Shown: positions 8,879 to 17,097, counted from the first letter of the stretch. The stretch: 64,000 bases of DNA from Novosphingobium ginsenosidimutans (GCF_007954425.1 NZ_CP042345.1:1178001-1242000), one strand, 5' to 3'. A program made the numbers and translations. The notes: generated from the sequence alone by a model not told the origin.

Positions 8879-9406
8879 TCACGCAGCCTCTTTTTCCACC
8901 CATTCGGGATAGAAGCTCGGCTCGCGGCTCGACCAACCTGGCGCAGTCGCGGCCGCTTCGCTGATCGACTGGAGCAGGTGCTTGCGCCGGTCCGGGCGGA
9001 TATGCGGCAGTGCGGCGGCGGCGCAGAAAGCGCTTGGCAGGAACGGCCGGACATCGGCCCCTAGCAACCGCTCATAGAGGAAACGATAGGCCGAAAAGCC
9101 CTCGAGTCGGTCCTGGGCGATGTCGAAGGCGGTGATCCGCAGCAACTTGCCCATGAAGCTTTCAAGGCTGGCAAAGTCACTGTTCGACGGGATCTGCCCG
9201 CGCAGCGCCTTCAGTTCCTGGTAAACCACGTACTGGCTGCGGATCGATGCGGTTTCCTCGGCATCGCGGGCCCACAGCTTGAAGGCATCGTGTCGGCCGA
9301 GGCCGACATCTAGGCTGCGCTTGATATAGCGCTGCTCGCACGGACTGAAGCTGGCGAACTCGCGCAGTTCGGCAATGGTCAGCGATGCAGTTCCGGCATT
9401 GGCCAT
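8879..9406 (-). CDS. Uncharacterised 175-residue protein
   Basis: From MANAGTASLTIAELREFASF this encodes 175 residues. They are largely helical by composition, with no signal peptide or membrane segment. It contains SPCEQRYIKRSLDVGLGRHDAFKLWARD and ends FYPEWVEKEAA. I do not recognise a family. An in-frame Met ten codons upstream (9436) is possible, but the later ATG leaves room for a GGGGCA-like ribosome site. It precedes the uncharacterised 573-residue gene by 79 bases on the same strand, so co-transcription is possible. Coding is supported by intact length and codon usage like that of its neighbours. Confidence 0.65.
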   Translation of the reverse strand: MANAGTASLTIAELREFASFSPCEQRYIKRSLDVGLGRHDAFKLWARDAEETASIRSQYVVYQELKALRGQIPSNSDFASLESFMGKLLRITAFDIAQDRLEGFSAYRFLYERLLGADVRPFLPSAFCAAAALPHIRPDRRKHLLQSISEAAATAPGWSSREPSFYPEWVEKEAA

Positions 9407-9470
9407 GATGTGCCCCTTTGATTGCGGGCAGATCACCAGAACTTGGTTAAGAAGCGGTTTACCGTAATCC

Positions 9471-10457
9471 TCAAATCAGCCCTGCGAGCGGGCTGGAGGG
9501 ATCTGCGTACTTGCGGGTCGCCATTCGTCCAGAAAGATAGGCGTGGCGCCCGGCCTCGACCGCAAGTTTCATCGCCCGGGCCATACGGATCGGATCCTTC
9601 GCCTCGGCAATAGCGGTGTTCATCAGCACACCGTCGCAGCCCAGTTCCATCGCGACTGCCGCATCAGAGGCGGTGCCAACCCCGGCGTCCACCAGCACGG
9701 GGACCTTTGCGCCTTCGACGATCAGGCGGATCGTCACCCGGTTCTGGATGCCGAGACCCGAACCGATCGGCGCACCCAGCGGCATGACCGCGACGGCACC
9801 GGCATCTTCCAGTTGCTTCGCCGCGATCGGATCGTCGGTGCAATAGACCATCGGTAGGAAGCCTTCCTTGGCCAGCACTTCGCAGGCGCGGATGGTTTCA
9901 ACCATGTTCGGGTAAAGCGTGCGCGCTTCGCCCAGCACTTCCAGCTTGACCAGATCCCAGCCGCCGGCCTCGCGCGCCAGCCGCAAGGTGCGGATCGCGT
10001 CCTCGGCGGTGAAGCAGCCGGCGGTGTTGGGGAGGTAAGTGATCTTCTTCGGATCTATGAGATCGGTCAGCATTGGTGCCTTGGGGTCCGACACGTTGAC
10101 CCGCCGCACCGCGACCGTAACAATCTCGGCGCCCGATGCTTCGACCGCGGCGGCGTTTTCGGCAAAGTCCTTATACTTGCCGGTGCCGACGATCAGCCGC
10201 GAACGGAAGCTACGACCCGCGACAGTCCAGCTGTCGTCAGGGCGGTGATCCCCGCCGCCAACAAAGTGGACGATCTCCAGCACATCGCCCTCAACCAGCG
10301 CGACGCTGCCCAAGGTCGAGCGCGCGACGATCTCGCCATTGCGTTCGACCGCGACCTTTGCCGGGTCAAGTTCCAGGCTGCGTACGAGGTCAGCAACTGT
10401 GCCGGGCGCGGCGCGGCGCGGTTCGCCGTTGACGGTAAGGGAAAGCTGGTCAGTCAT
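9471..10457 (-). CDS. thiG: ThiS-ThiG fusion: sulfur carrier plus thiazole synthase
   Basis: Makes the thiazole phosphate of thiamine. Residues 1-68 are a ThiS-like ubiquitin fold ([12 protein letters not shown], then [18 protein letters not shown]) whose terminal Gly-Gly is at 67-68. From about residue 76 the protein is ThiG ([18 protein letters not shown]). The Schiff-base lysine is Lys171 in [37 protein letters not shown] and [14 protein letters not shown] follow. In separate ThiS proteins the Gly-Gly is the free C-terminus that gets adenylated; here it is internal, followed by GDHRPDD. Fused forms are annotated in related genomes. No TPP riboswitch signature is visible upstream. Confidence 0.93.
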   Translation of the reverse strand: MTDQLSLTVNGEPRRAAPGTVADLVRSLELDPAKVAVERNGEIVARSTLGSVALVEGDVLEIVHFVGGGDHRPDDSWTVAGRSFRSRLIVGTGKYKDFAENAAAVEASGAEIVTVAVRRVNVSDPKAPMLTDLIDPKKITYLPNTAGCFTAEDAIRTLRLAREAGGWDLVKLEVLGEARTLYPNMVETIRACEVLAKEGFLPMVYCTDDPIAAKQLEDAGAVAVMPLGAPIGSGLGIQNRVTIRLIVEGAKVPVLVDAGVGTASDAAVAMELGCDGVLMNTAIAEAKDPIRMARAMKLAVEAGRHAYLSGRMATRKYADPSSPLAGLI

Positions 10458-10501
10458 CTCGATGCGCAGATAGCGACCGGCGGCAATTTGGCAATGGAGC
10501 G

Positions 10502-10523
10502 AAAAGGACAGGTGAGCCTGTCC
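10502..10523 (-). terminator. Intrinsic terminator of the merC gene
   Basis: On the minus strand GGACAGG (10523-10517), loop CTCA, then CCTGTCC (10512-10506) form a perfect 7-bp stem, followed by TTTT (10505-10502). It lies 11 bases past the merC stop codon and isolates merC from the ThiS-ThiG gene downstream. Confidence 0.7.
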
Positions 10524-10533
10524 GAGCGGCCAA

Positions 10534-10902
10534 TCAGGACAGCTTGAGGTTGCGCCAGTGCGCCCAGGCGAGCAGCGAGACGCCGGCGATGGTGAGCAGC
10601 GCCTCTTCCACCCCGTGGCCGACGAACAGGGCGACGGCCATCAGCGCCAGGCCCGCACCGCCGATCTGCAAAGGCTTGGGATCACGGTGGCGGACCACCC
10701 CGATCACCAGAGTAACTGCGCCAACTGCAATGGCCAGGGCCAGTCCGACCCGGTGAATCACCGGCGCGAACAGGAATTGCCCGCCCAGCCCCAGCCCGGC
10801 GACCAGCAGCAGGCCAGCGAGGCAATGCAGCATGCACAGCCCCGACAGGAGCACGCCGAACCGATCGAGCCGGCCGCGAATCGAGAGCAGGGCATCACGC
10901 AT
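10534..10902 (-). CDS. MerC-domain inner-membrane protein
   Basis: A 122-residue protein with four predicted membrane helices. It carries the MerC signature [14 protein letters not shown] (Cys and His-Cys near residues 23-27) in the first helix. MerC proteins bind soft or transition metals; outside mer operons many alphaproteobacterial members are thought to be linked to zinc homeostasis (family knowledge). It stands alone, divergent from the heme A synthase gene, with no mercury-resistance genes nearby, so a mercury role is unlikely. The start [16 protein letters not shown] follows the AT-rich promoter region at 10911-10940. Confidence 0.8.
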   Translation of the reverse strand: MRDALLSIRGRLDRFGVLLSGLCMLHCLAGLLLVAGLGLGGQFLFAPVIHRVGLALAIAVGAVTLVIGVVRHRDPKPLQIGGAGLALMAVALFVGHGVEEALLTIAGVSLLAWAHWRNLKLS

Positions 10903-10910
10903 GGAGCGCG

Positions 10911-10940
10911 GGATATATGTTATAGTGTCTCATTACACAA
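10911..10940. promoter_or_regulatory. AT-rich divergent control region of merC and ctaA
   Basis: A short AT-rich patch in otherwise GC-rich DNA between divergent merC and the heme A synthase gene. It contains TGTTAT (10919-10924) and an inverted ATTACA (about 10933-10938). It resembles metalloregulator operators of the Fur/Zur type only loosely, because the spacing is wider than the usual 15-bp box. Promoter elements for merC are probably here too. Confidence 0.3.
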
Positions 10941-10996
10941 GACGGCCCCAAAAGCCCGCTTGCGCTTTTTCGCGCGCGGGAGCAGGGCGCGCGCTC

Positions 10997-12043
10997 ATGA
11001 CAGCCGCTTCTCCCCGGCCCCTGGCACTTGCCCGGTGGCTCTTCGCCGTTGCCGCTCTTGTGGTCTTCATCGTCGCCGTTGGCGGGATCACGCGTCTGAC
11101 CGAATCCGGCCTTTCGATCACCGAATGGAAGCCGGTGTCGGGTGTGCTGCCGCCGCTGAGTGAAGCGCAGTGGCAGAAGGCCTTCGACGATTACAAGCAG
11201 ATCCCGCAGTATATCGAGGTCACAGGGCCTGCGGGAATGACCCTGGCCGATTTCAAGTTCATCTTCTTCTGGGAGTGGGTCCACCGCTTGATCGCCCGGA
11301 TCATCGGGCTGGCCTTTGCGCTGCCGCTGGCCTGGTTCTGGATCAAGGGCGCGATTCCGAAAGGCTACCATGGCCGGCTGGTCGCGTTGCTGGCCTTGGG
11401 CGGGCTGCAGGGGACGATCGGTTGGTGGATGGTCTCGTCAGGCCTCAGCGCCGATGTCCGGGTCAGTCACTTCCGCCTGGCTACGCACTTGCTGGTGGCG
11501 CTGTTCACGCTTGGTGGGCTGGTCTGGACCGCGCTCGACCTGCGCGCCCTGGCACGGGGCGAGGCGCGCGCGCGGCTCACGCCCTTTACGGTGTTCGCGC
11601 TCGGCGCGCTTGCCCTGCAGCTGTTCTTCGGTGCGCTCGTGGCGGGAATGCGCGCCGGCTATGTCGCCGGTTCGGGCTGGTTTAACTGGGATGCCTGGCC
11701 ACTGATGCAGGGCCATCTGGTGCCCGAGGGGATCGACTGGGCGGCCGGGAAGCTGCACGCCCTGCTGAATGATCCATTCTTGACGCATTTCGTCCACCGT
11801 TGGTGGGCCTGGGTGGTCGTGGCAATTCTGGTGCTGATGGGGCGCAAGCTCCGCGCGCTTGATCGCCGCGCCTCGATCGCGATTCATTCGGCTTTCGGCC
11901 TTCAGGTTCTGTTGGGCATTGCCACGGTGATGAGCGGCGTGGCGCTGTGGCTGGCGGTGGCACACCAGCTGGTTGGCGCCCTGCTGGTCGCCAGCACGGT
12001 CTGGGGTGCCCATGCCCTGGGCCTGCGTGCTGCCAAGGCTTGA
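10997..12043 (+). CDS. ctaA: Heme A synthase, COX15/CtaA family
   Basis: Converts heme O to heme A for aa3-type cytochrome oxidase. The 348-residue protein has eight predicted membrane helices. The conserved heme-ligand histidines lie in EWVHRLIARIIG, SHFRLATHLLV, THFVHRWWAW and VAHQLVGALL. GGITRLTESGLSITEWKPVSGVLPP near the N-terminus is the alphaproteobacterial type 2 signature. The start is ATG 10997 (MTAASPRPLALARW); the frame is open further upstream across the promoter region, which is not coding-like. No cytochrome oxidase genes are adjacent. Confidence 0.92.
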   Translation: MTAASPRPLALARWLFAVAALVVFIVAVGGITRLTESGLSITEWKPVSGVLPPLSEAQWQKAFDDYKQIPQYIEVTGPAGMTLADFKFIFFWEWVHRLIARIIGLAFALPLAWFWIKGAIPKGYHGRLVALLALGGLQGTIGWWMVSSGLSADVRVSHFRLATHLLVALFTLGGLVWTALDLRALARGEARARLTPFTVFALGALALQLFFGALVAGMRAGYVAGSGWFNWDAWPLMQGHLVPEGIDWAAGKLHALLNDPFLTHFVHRWWAWVVVAILVLMGRKLRALDRRASIAIHSAFGLQVLLGIATVMSGVALWLAVAHQLVGALLVASTVWGAHALGLRAAKA

Positions 12044-12135
12044 CGAATGCCGCCGAGCCTGCGCGAATAGCCCGGAAAAACAATGACAAGGCAAGGGTGA
12101 AGGCAGGTGAGCTGCAGATTCGCGGAAGAGCCAAG

Positions 12136-12861
12136 GTGAGGGCCCGGACAATCCTGCTGGCCGGGATTGCGGCCGTGGCACCAGCTCCGGCAGCCCAGGC
12201 GGCACCAGCCTCGCAAGCTACTGTCGCGTTCAAGCCGCCCGCGGGCCCGGTGATGATCAGCCGCACAGTGGTGCGCAGTCTGATTGATGGCAAGGAAGTG
12301 CGCGCCACGCGCTGCTATCTCGTATGGTTCCGCCCCGAAGGCAGTGGCTGGCGACTTGAAGGGGAACTACGCGACGTGAAGGTGGACGTGCCCCCCTCGC
12401 TCGAGCGCTTCGCCGAGCTTGAGCGCAACCGGATGGAACCCGGCTTCTTCCCGATCCGGCTTGATGCCGCAGGCCGCCTGGTGCCACGCAGCGACCCGCT
12501 GGTTGGCGACGGCTCGCGCGCCAAGGCCGTGGCGCTGGGCGAGATGATGATTGCCGGCGCGCGCATGTCTCCCAGCGCGCGCGGTCAGGCCAGCACCATG
12601 CTGACGCAGGTGGTCATGGCCGGAACCGGCGGGACCGCTTGGCCGGTGGACCTGTTCAGCCCGGCCCGCGCCGATTCGGTTGAAACACGGGGTATCACCA
12701 TGCCCGATGGCACCCGCGGCCTGATCAGCGTCACTATCCGCGCCGAAGGACTGATCCCGGGCGGGCTGCCGCAACGGGTCGCGCGGACCGTTCTGACTGA
12801 CCTTGGCGGCAGCACGCGCACGACGCGCGAGATCTGGACCTTTGAGCGCACCCAGCCCTGA
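12136..12861 (+). CDS. Uncharacterised secreted protein
   Basis: A 241-residue protein with a clear signal peptide (VRARTILLAGIAAVAPAPAAQA), so it is probably periplasmic. The mature part is mostly beta by composition (FKPPAGPVMISRTVVRSLIDGKEVRATRCYLVWF and GWRLEGELRDVKVD). It contains a helical segment LVGDGSRAKAVALGEMMIAGARMSPSARG. I do not recognise the family. I chose GTG 12136 because GGAAGAG precedes it by a good distance and the signal peptide starts there; the open frame extends upstream into ctaA. It lies between ctaA and the rplM-rpsI operon, on the same strand. Confidence 0.72.
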   Translation: MRARTILLAGIAAVAPAPAAQAAPASQATVAFKPPAGPVMISRTVVRSLIDGKEVRATRCYLVWFRPEGSGWRLEGELRDVKVDVPPSLERFAELERNRMEPGFFPIRLDAAGRLVPRSDPLVGDGSRAKAVALGEMMIAGARMSPSARGQASTMLTQVVMAGTGGTAWPVDLFSPARADSVETRGITMPDGTRGLISVTIRAEGLIPGGLPQRVARTVLTDLGGSTRTTREIWTFERTQP

Positions 12862-13012
12862 ACGGTATTATTTTACCTCTCAGCAGAACCGCTGAATTGC
12901 TTGACTTTTGCCTCGTCATCGACGAATGGGCCGCCTTCCCGCGCTGCCGGAAGCGATTCCGGTCAGCGTTGTGAACATGGGATTTGACCTGCATTTCAGA
13001 AAGGGAGTGGCC

Positions 13013-13492
13013 ATGAAGGCGCTTTCCAAGGTCACCCGGTCGATCAAGCCGGCCGAGGTGGAAAAGAAGTGGCATCTGATCGATGCCGAAGGACTGGTGG
13101 TCGGGCGTCTCGCCGTGATCATCGCCAATCATCTGCGCGGCAAGCACAAGCCGAGCTTCACCCCGCACGTCGATTGCGGCGATCATGTCGTCGTGATCAA
13201 CGCCGGCAAGGTCAAGCTGACCGGCAACAAGCTGAAGCAGAAGACCTATTACAAGCACACCGGTTATGCCGGTGGCATCAAGGAAGTGACCGCCGCCAAG
13301 GTGCTGGACGGCCGCTTCCCCGAGCGCGTGCTCGAAAAGGCGGTTGAGCGCATGATCCCCCGTGGTCCGCTCGGCCGCAACCAGATGCGCGCCCTTCACC
13401 TCTACGCCGGTGCCGAGCATCCGCATGCGGGCACCCAGCCCCAGCCGCTCGACGTCGCTGCCATGAACCGCAAGAACAAGGTGGGTGCCTGA
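13013..13492 (+). CDS. rplM: 50S ribosomal protein L13
   Basis: Ribosomal large-subunit protein L13, 159 residues. Signature parts are [34 protein letters not shown] (residues 18-51) and [24 protein letters not shown] near the C-terminus. The ATG at 13013 has AAGGGAG a few bases upstream; the upstream open frame is not L13-like. A TTGACT -35-like element lies at 12901-12906, but the matching -10 is poor. Its stop overlaps the ATG of rpsI by one base (TGATG), which gives coupled translation of the two subunit proteins. Confidence 0.97.
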   Translation: MKALSKVTRSIKPAEVEKKWHLIDAEGLVVGRLAVIIANHLRGKHKPSFTPHVDCGDHVVVINAGKVKLTGNKLKQKTYYKHTGYAGGIKEVTAAKVLDGRFPERVLEKAVERMIPRGPLGRNQMRALHLYAGAEHPHAGTQPQPLDVAAMNRKNKVGA

Positions 13493-13983
13493 TGTCTGAC
13501 ACCACGCTCAACGATCTGGCCGACCTCGGCGCTGCTGCCGATGTTGCCACCCCCGCCGCTCCGGCTGCGCCGCTCCGCGAAAAGGAAGTCGACGCCCAGG
13601 GCCGTGCCTATGCCACCGGCCGCCGCAAGGATGCCGTGGCCCGCGTCTGGATCAAGCCCGGTTCGGGCAAGGTCGTGATCAACGGCCGTGACCAGTCGGT
13701 CTACTTCGCCCGTCCGACGCTGCGCCTCGTGATCGACCAGCCGTTCCAGATTGCCGATCGCGCTGGCCAGTACGACGTGATCGCCACCGTCAAGGGCGGC
13801 GGTCTCTCGGGCCAAGCCGGTGCCGTCAAGCACGGCATCGCCCAGGCGCTGACCAAGTTCGAGCCCGTCCTGCGCGGGGTCGTCAAGGCCGCCGGTTTCC
13901 TCACCCGCGACAGCCGCGTGGTCGAGCGCAAGAAGTACGGCCGCGCCAAGGCCCGCCGCAGCTTCCAGTTCAGCAAGCGCTGA
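13492..13983 (+). CDS. rpsI: 30S ribosomal protein S9
   Basis: Small-subunit protein S9 of 163 residues. The conserved core begins at [27 protein letters not shown] (about residue 39). The C-terminal tail RRSFQFSKR, which reaches the P-site tRNA, is intact. About 35 extra N-terminal residues rich in Ala and Pro precede the core; such extensions are common in alphaproteobacterial S9. The gene is the second of the rplM-rpsI operon and is followed by a strong terminator. Confidence 0.97.
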   Translation: MSDTTLNDLADLGAAADVATPAAPAAPLREKEVDAQGRAYATGRRKDAVARVWIKPGSGKVVINGRDQSVYFARPTLRLVIDQPFQIADRAGQYDVIATVKGGGLSGQAGAVKHGIAQALTKFEPVLRGVVKAAGFLTRDSRVVERKKYGRAKARRSFQFSKR

Positions 13984-14009
13984 TCCTGGATCGACGGACT
14001 ACGAGAAAC

Positions 14010-14038
14010 GGGGTCGGCCGCAAGGTCGGCCCCTTTTT
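14010..14038 (+). terminator. Intrinsic terminator of rplM-rpsI
   Basis: GGGGTCGGCC (14010-14019) pairs with GGTCGGCCCC (14024-14033) around a GCAA tetraloop. This gives a 10-bp stem with two G-T wobbles, followed directly by TTTTT. It lies 27 bases past the rpsI stop codon. Confidence 0.85.
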
Positions 14039-14068
14039 CGTTTCGGCACTCCACGGGAGTACCTGACC

Positions 14069-14812
14069 ATGCAGCAACACACCCCGCTCGCCGCCACGCC
14101 TACGCGGATGATGTTTGCCGGCCGGATCGGCTGGCTGCGCGGGGCGATCGGGGCCGGGATCGCGATTGCCCTCACGGCGCTGATCGGGCGGCTGGTGCTG
14201 GGCAGCGATCCCGCCTTGCCCTGGCTCGTCGCCTCGATGGGCGCGTCTTCGGTGCTGGTCTTCGTCCTGCCGGCCAGCCCGCTGGCCCAACCCTGGCCGG
14301 TCTTCGGCAGCCATCTGGTGGGCGGTGCGATCGGCGTGGTGGTCCACGCAATGCTCGGCGCGACCTGGCTCTCGGCCGGCCTGTCGGTGAGCCTTGCCAT
14401 TGCGGCGATGAGCCTGCTGCGATGCCTTCATCCCCCCGCAGGTGGCACCGTGCTGTTGACCGCGCTGTCGAGCCCGGCGGTTGCCGCCGCGGGACTGACC
14501 TTCCTGGTCATGCCGCTGGCGCTCAACGTGCTGGTGCTGCTGGCGGGCGGCGTGGTCTGGAACCGGCTGACCGGCCACTCCTACCCCCACCGCCCCTCAC
14601 CCCAACCGCTGCAGCCGGACTGGATCGGTCATATCGAGGATAGCGATCTCGATGCCGTGCTAGCCGAATGGGATGAAGTGCTCGACGTCAGCCGCGAGGA
14701 TCTGCTTGCCCTGGTCCACGCCGTCGAAGGCAAGGTCCGCGCGCGGCGCGGCGCTACAGCGTCTTCACCTCGACAGAGAAGTCCCCGGCCCCATCAAGCA
14801 CCAGCCGATTGA
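14069..14812 (+). CDS. HPP-family integral membrane protein
   Basis: A 247-residue protein with five or six membrane helices between residues 22 and 165. The family motif LRCLHPPAGGTVLLTAL (HPP at about 122) is complete, and MGASSVLVFVLPASPLAQP in an earlier loop is also typical. Relatives include putative nitrite or anion transporters in algae and CBS-linked bacterial proteins; the substrate here is unknown. After the membrane part comes an acidic stretch (IEDSDLDAVLAEWDEVLDVSREDLLALV). The last 20 residues are read through the antisense end of the convergent phosphoesterase gene (59-bp overlap). Confidence 0.85.
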   Translation: MQQHTPLAATPTRMMFAGRIGWLRGAIGAGIAIALTALIGRLVLGSDPALPWLVASMGASSVLVFVLPASPLAQPWPVFGSHLVGGAIGVVVHAMLGATWLSAGLSVSLAIAAMSLLRCLHPPAGGTVLLTALSSPAVAAAGLTFLVMPLALNVLVLLAGGVVWNRLTGHSYPHRPSPQPLQPDWIGHIEDSDLDAVLAEWDEVLDVSREDLLALVHAVEGKVRARRGATASSPRQRSPRPHQAPAD

Positions 14813-15509
14813 ACGAGGGGCGCGAGCTGCGCAGCCGCTGCGACAGCGTACCCGCCCCGACAATCCGGATGGTCTGACCGTCCACTTCGACAACCTTGTC
14901 GAACGGATCATGGACATGGCCCGAAAGCACCGCCCCGGCCCCGGCCCGCGCCAGCGCCGCCAGCGCGCGCTTGCCGCCGCGGGTTGATGCCGTGGCGTGG
15001 GTATTGGCCTCGACCAACGGGTGGTGACAGGCGACCAGCTTCAGCGGCACATCGCGATGATGGGCCAAGCCATGCAACGTTGCATCCAGATCACCCTGGC
15101 TGACCCGGCCCTTTGACCAGTTCAGCCGGAGCTGCGCGCGGGCGATGGTCTTGAGCGAAACGACTGCCACTTCCGGCAGGGCAATCTCGCTCCCCAGCCG
15201 ATGCTTGAGCGCATGGAAGTGGGCATAGGGCCGCGCCAGCCGCCGCAGCATCATATGATAATAGGGTACGTCGTGATTGCCCGGCTCGATCGAAACCGGC
15301 ACCGGCAGGTGCATCAGCCACTCCGCCGCCAACGCAAATTCCTTTGCGGTGCCACGCATGGTCAGATCACCGGTACAGATCACCGCGGCCGGCCGCTCGC
15401 GCTCCACTTCGGCGGCGAACCAGTCGAGCGCCTGACGATCCTCATAGCCGAAGTGCAAGTCGCTGACGTGGTAGAGGACTGTCTTCCCCGACATGATACG
15501 ATCAGACAC
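14754..15509 (-). CDS. Metallophosphoesterase (calcineurin-like)
   Basis: A 251-residue binuclear-metal phosphohydrolase. All five family blocks are visible: HVSDLHFGYED (residues 14-24), TGDLTMRG, PGNHDVPYY, VACHHPLVE and SGHVHDPFD. The organisation resembles the Icc/CpdA branch (3',5'-cyclic nucleotide phosphodiesterases and relatives), but substrate specificity cannot be read from sequence. It overlaps the upstream small membrane-protein gene by eight bases, so the two are probably one operon, and it runs tail-to-tail into the HPP gene. Confidence 0.88.
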   Translation of the reverse strand: MSDRIMSGKTVLYHVSDLHFGYEDRQALDWFAAEVERERPAAVICTGDLTMRGTAKEFALAAEWLMHLPVPVSIEPGNHDVPYYHMMLRRLARPYAHFHALKHRLGSEIALPEVAVVSLKTIARAQLRLNWSKGRVSQGDLDATLHGLAHHRDVPLKLVACHHPLVEANTHATASTRGGKRALAALARAGAGAVLSGHVHDPFDKVVEVDGQTIRIVGAGTLSQRLRSSRPSFNRLVLDGAGDFSVEVKTL

Positions 15510-15768
15510 GCCCGCTCAGGATCAGCCAGGCCGACCCGGCATTGACCGCGCTGTACCCGGCATAGAACCACATCCAGCCGCTTGAGCCGCCTGCGACCAT
15601 CAGCATGGCCCCAAGCAGCATCACGAACTCGACCAGTAGACTGAACCGCCCGCCCAGCAGGTGAAAGAACCACGGGACCTGGCCAAGCAGCGGGTGCTCG
15701 CTGTTCAGCACGGCGCGGTGGACCGCGAAGTTGGTGACCCCCAGCAGGAAGACGAACGCGACAAGCAT
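15502..15768 (-). CDS. Small integral membrane protein
   Basis: From MLVAFVFLLGVTNFAVHRAV this is an 88-residue protein with three hydrophobic helices (about residues 1-20, 38-60 and 65-85). I do not recognise a family. An in-frame Met 14 codons upstream (15810) would add a charged leader MGCKPAESRDRAAR; the shorter form is preferred because CCAGG lies just before its ATG. Its stop overlaps the start of the phosphoesterase gene. Upstream, in the divergent region towards urcA, lie two TTGGTCG direct repeats. Confidence 0.65.
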   Translation of the reverse strand: MLVAFVFLLGVTNFAVHRAVLNSEHPLLGQVPWFFHLLGGRFSLLVEFVMLLGAMLMVAGGSSGWMWFYAGYSAVNAGSAWLILSGRV

Positions 15769-15839
15769 CCTGGCTGCCCTATCACGCGATTCGGCGGGCT
15801 TACAGCCCAATCCGCCCTGTCGTTCGCCGGACCGATTCA

Positions 15840-15870
15840 GCGCTTGGTCGCCGAATTCGGCGCTTGGTCG
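15840..15870. promoter_or_regulatory. Direct repeat GCGCTTGGTCG x2 around a 14-bp palindrome
   Basis: GCGCTTGGTCG occurs at 15840-15850 and again at 15860-15870, exactly 20 bp apart. The perfect palindrome CGCCGAATTCGGCG (15849-15862) bridges them. The site is in the divergent region between the small membrane-protein gene and urcA. The core TTGGTCG also forms the 21-bp-spaced repeat upstream of the LytTR two-component operon (18378-18408). This suggests that the same response regulator binds here (inference). Confidence 0.5.
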
Positions 15871-15972
15871 GTTCGCGGACGTACCTCGTCGAGCATTGCT
15901 GTATCGCTACACCAACACAGCCTATCCCGGTTCTGCACCATCCCCCAGGTGCAGTCCCGAGGAGAAACCGCC

Positions 15973-16260
15973 ATGTTTATCCGTCCTTTGCTTGCTGCCG
16001 CGCTGCTCGCGGCCGGCGCCGTCCCCGCCCTCGCTCAGAACCAGGGCGGCCTGGTCATCAAGACCGACGATCTCAACCTCAACAGCGCTGCCGGCCGCGC
16101 CACGCTGGAGCGCCGCGTCGATGGCGCCCAGTCGCAGATCTGCCGCAATGCCACGGCGACCGGCTCGCGCAGCCGCGCCGCTCAGGAGCAGAAGGCCTGC
16201 CGCGCCGAGGTCCGCCGCCAGTTCGAGGCGCAGTTTGCCGGCCAGCACGACAACGGCTGA
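15973..16260 (+). CDS. UrcA-family secreted protein
   Basis: A 95-residue protein with a signal peptide (MFIRPLLAAALLAAGAVPALA). It has the UrcA-family core KTDDLNLNSAAGRATLERRVDGAQSQICR, with a second cysteine in EQKACRAEV; the two cysteines probably form a disulfide in the periplasm. UrcA proteins are small exported proteins of alphaproteobacteria and related groups without an established function. GGAGAAA precedes the ATG by a good distance. The gene faces the LytTR response regulator across a long hairpin. Confidence 0.82.
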   Translation: MFIRPLLAAALLAAGAVPALAQNQGGLVIKTDDLNLNSAAGRATLERRVDGAQSQICRNATATGSRSRAAQEQKACRAEVRRQFEAQFAGQHDNG

Positions 16261-16295
16261 GCCAAAACCCGATACCCCCAATAGCCCCGGGGGTC

Positions 16296-16340
16296 AGGGC
16301 CGGGCAGTGCGGGATGTGCGACCCCCGCCTGTCCGGCCCT
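16296..16340. terminator. Long hairpin between convergent urcA and the response regulator
   Basis: AGGGCCGGGCAG (16296-16307) pairs with CTGTCCGGCCCT (16329-16340) with one wobble. Inside, GCGGG pairs with CCCGC, giving about 17 bp of stem with a one-base bulge. There is no long T run on either side, so it is a probable bidirectional, partly factor-dependent terminator or mRNA end protector. Confidence 0.5.
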
Positions 16341-16362
16341 AAACTTATGCAGGAAGCCGCGC

Positions 16363-17097
16363 TTAACGGCCGGCCATCGCCTTGGCTTTGGCCAGGTAAG
16401 TCCGCCCGATCCGCACCGCCGAACCATCGGCCAGCTCGGCCGACCAGACGCCCAGGCCATCATGGCGCAGGCCGGTAATCCGGTCGCGGCGCAGGATCGT
16501 CGAACGATGCAGGCGGATAAAGCGCTGCGGATCAAGCCGCGCTTCCAGGCCCGTCACCGTCTGAAGTAGCAAGTAACTGCGGTCGCCGACATGCAGCCGG
16601 ACATAGTCGCGCTCCGCGTCGATCCGATCGACATCGGCGGCAGCAATCCGCAGCAGTTCGGAGCGGTAGGGTACCCAGAACTCGGTCAGCCAGTCCCCGC
16701 CCTGCTCGGCACGTTCGCCGCGCCGGGCCAGCGCGCGGGCAACCGCGCGCTCAAGCCGATCCGGGGTGACCGGTTTCAGCACATAGTCGACTGCATCGAG
16801 GTCAAAGGCCTCGACCGCGAAATTCTCATGAGCGGTGACAAAGATTACTGCAGGTCGCGGCTTGCGTCCCGTCAGGGCACGCGCAACGGCCAGGCCGTCC
16901 AGCTCGGGCATGGTCATGTCAAGCAGGACCAGGTCGGGCGACAGGGCATCGATCATTCGCAGCGCTGCTGCGCCGTCCTGGGCCGTGCCGGCGACGTCCA
17001 GCCCGGCCAGATCGCGGCAGATCAGCTGCATTCGCTCGATCGCCAGCGGTTCGTCATCGACAATCAGGGTGCGCAAGGTGGTGGCGGTTTCAGTCAT
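16363..17097 (-). CDS. LytTR-family response regulator
   Basis: A 244-residue response regulator. The receiver domain spans about residues 8-125: the acidic pocket is in VDDEP, the phospho-acceptor Asp60 in VLLDMTMPELDG, and the conserved Thr and Lys in FVTAHE and VLKPV. The LytTR DNA-binding domain occupies about 140-240 (IDAERDYVRLHVGDRSYLL, then RFIRLHRSTILRRDRI). Such regulators bind pairs of direct repeats about 21 bp apart. It overlaps the end of the histidine-kinase gene by eight bases and forms a two-gene system with it. Confidence 0.92.
   Translation of the reverse strand: MTETATTLRTLIVDDEPLAIERMQLICRDLAGLDVAGTAQDGAAALRMIDALSPDLVLLDMTMPELDGLAVARALTGRKPRPAVIFVTAHENFAVEAFDLDAVDYVLKPVTPDRLERAVARALARRGERAEQGGDWLTEFWVPYRSELLRIAAADVDRIDAERDYVRLHVGDRSYLLLQTVTGLEARLDPQRFIRLHRSTILRRDRITGLRHDGLGVWSAELADGSAVRIGRTYLAKAKAMAGR

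Noticed and set aside
10458..10533. TPP riboswitch before the ThiS-ThiG gene
   Set aside because: The gap is only 76 bp, contains the merC terminator and lacks the conserved thi-box segments.
10911..10940. Canonical 15-bp Zur box
   Set aside because: The inverted half-sites are spaced too widely for the 7-1-7 architecture; it is kept only as a low-confidence control region.
12901..12929. Promoter of rplM
   Set aside because: TTGACT is a fair -35, but no acceptable -10 lies at 16-18 bp.
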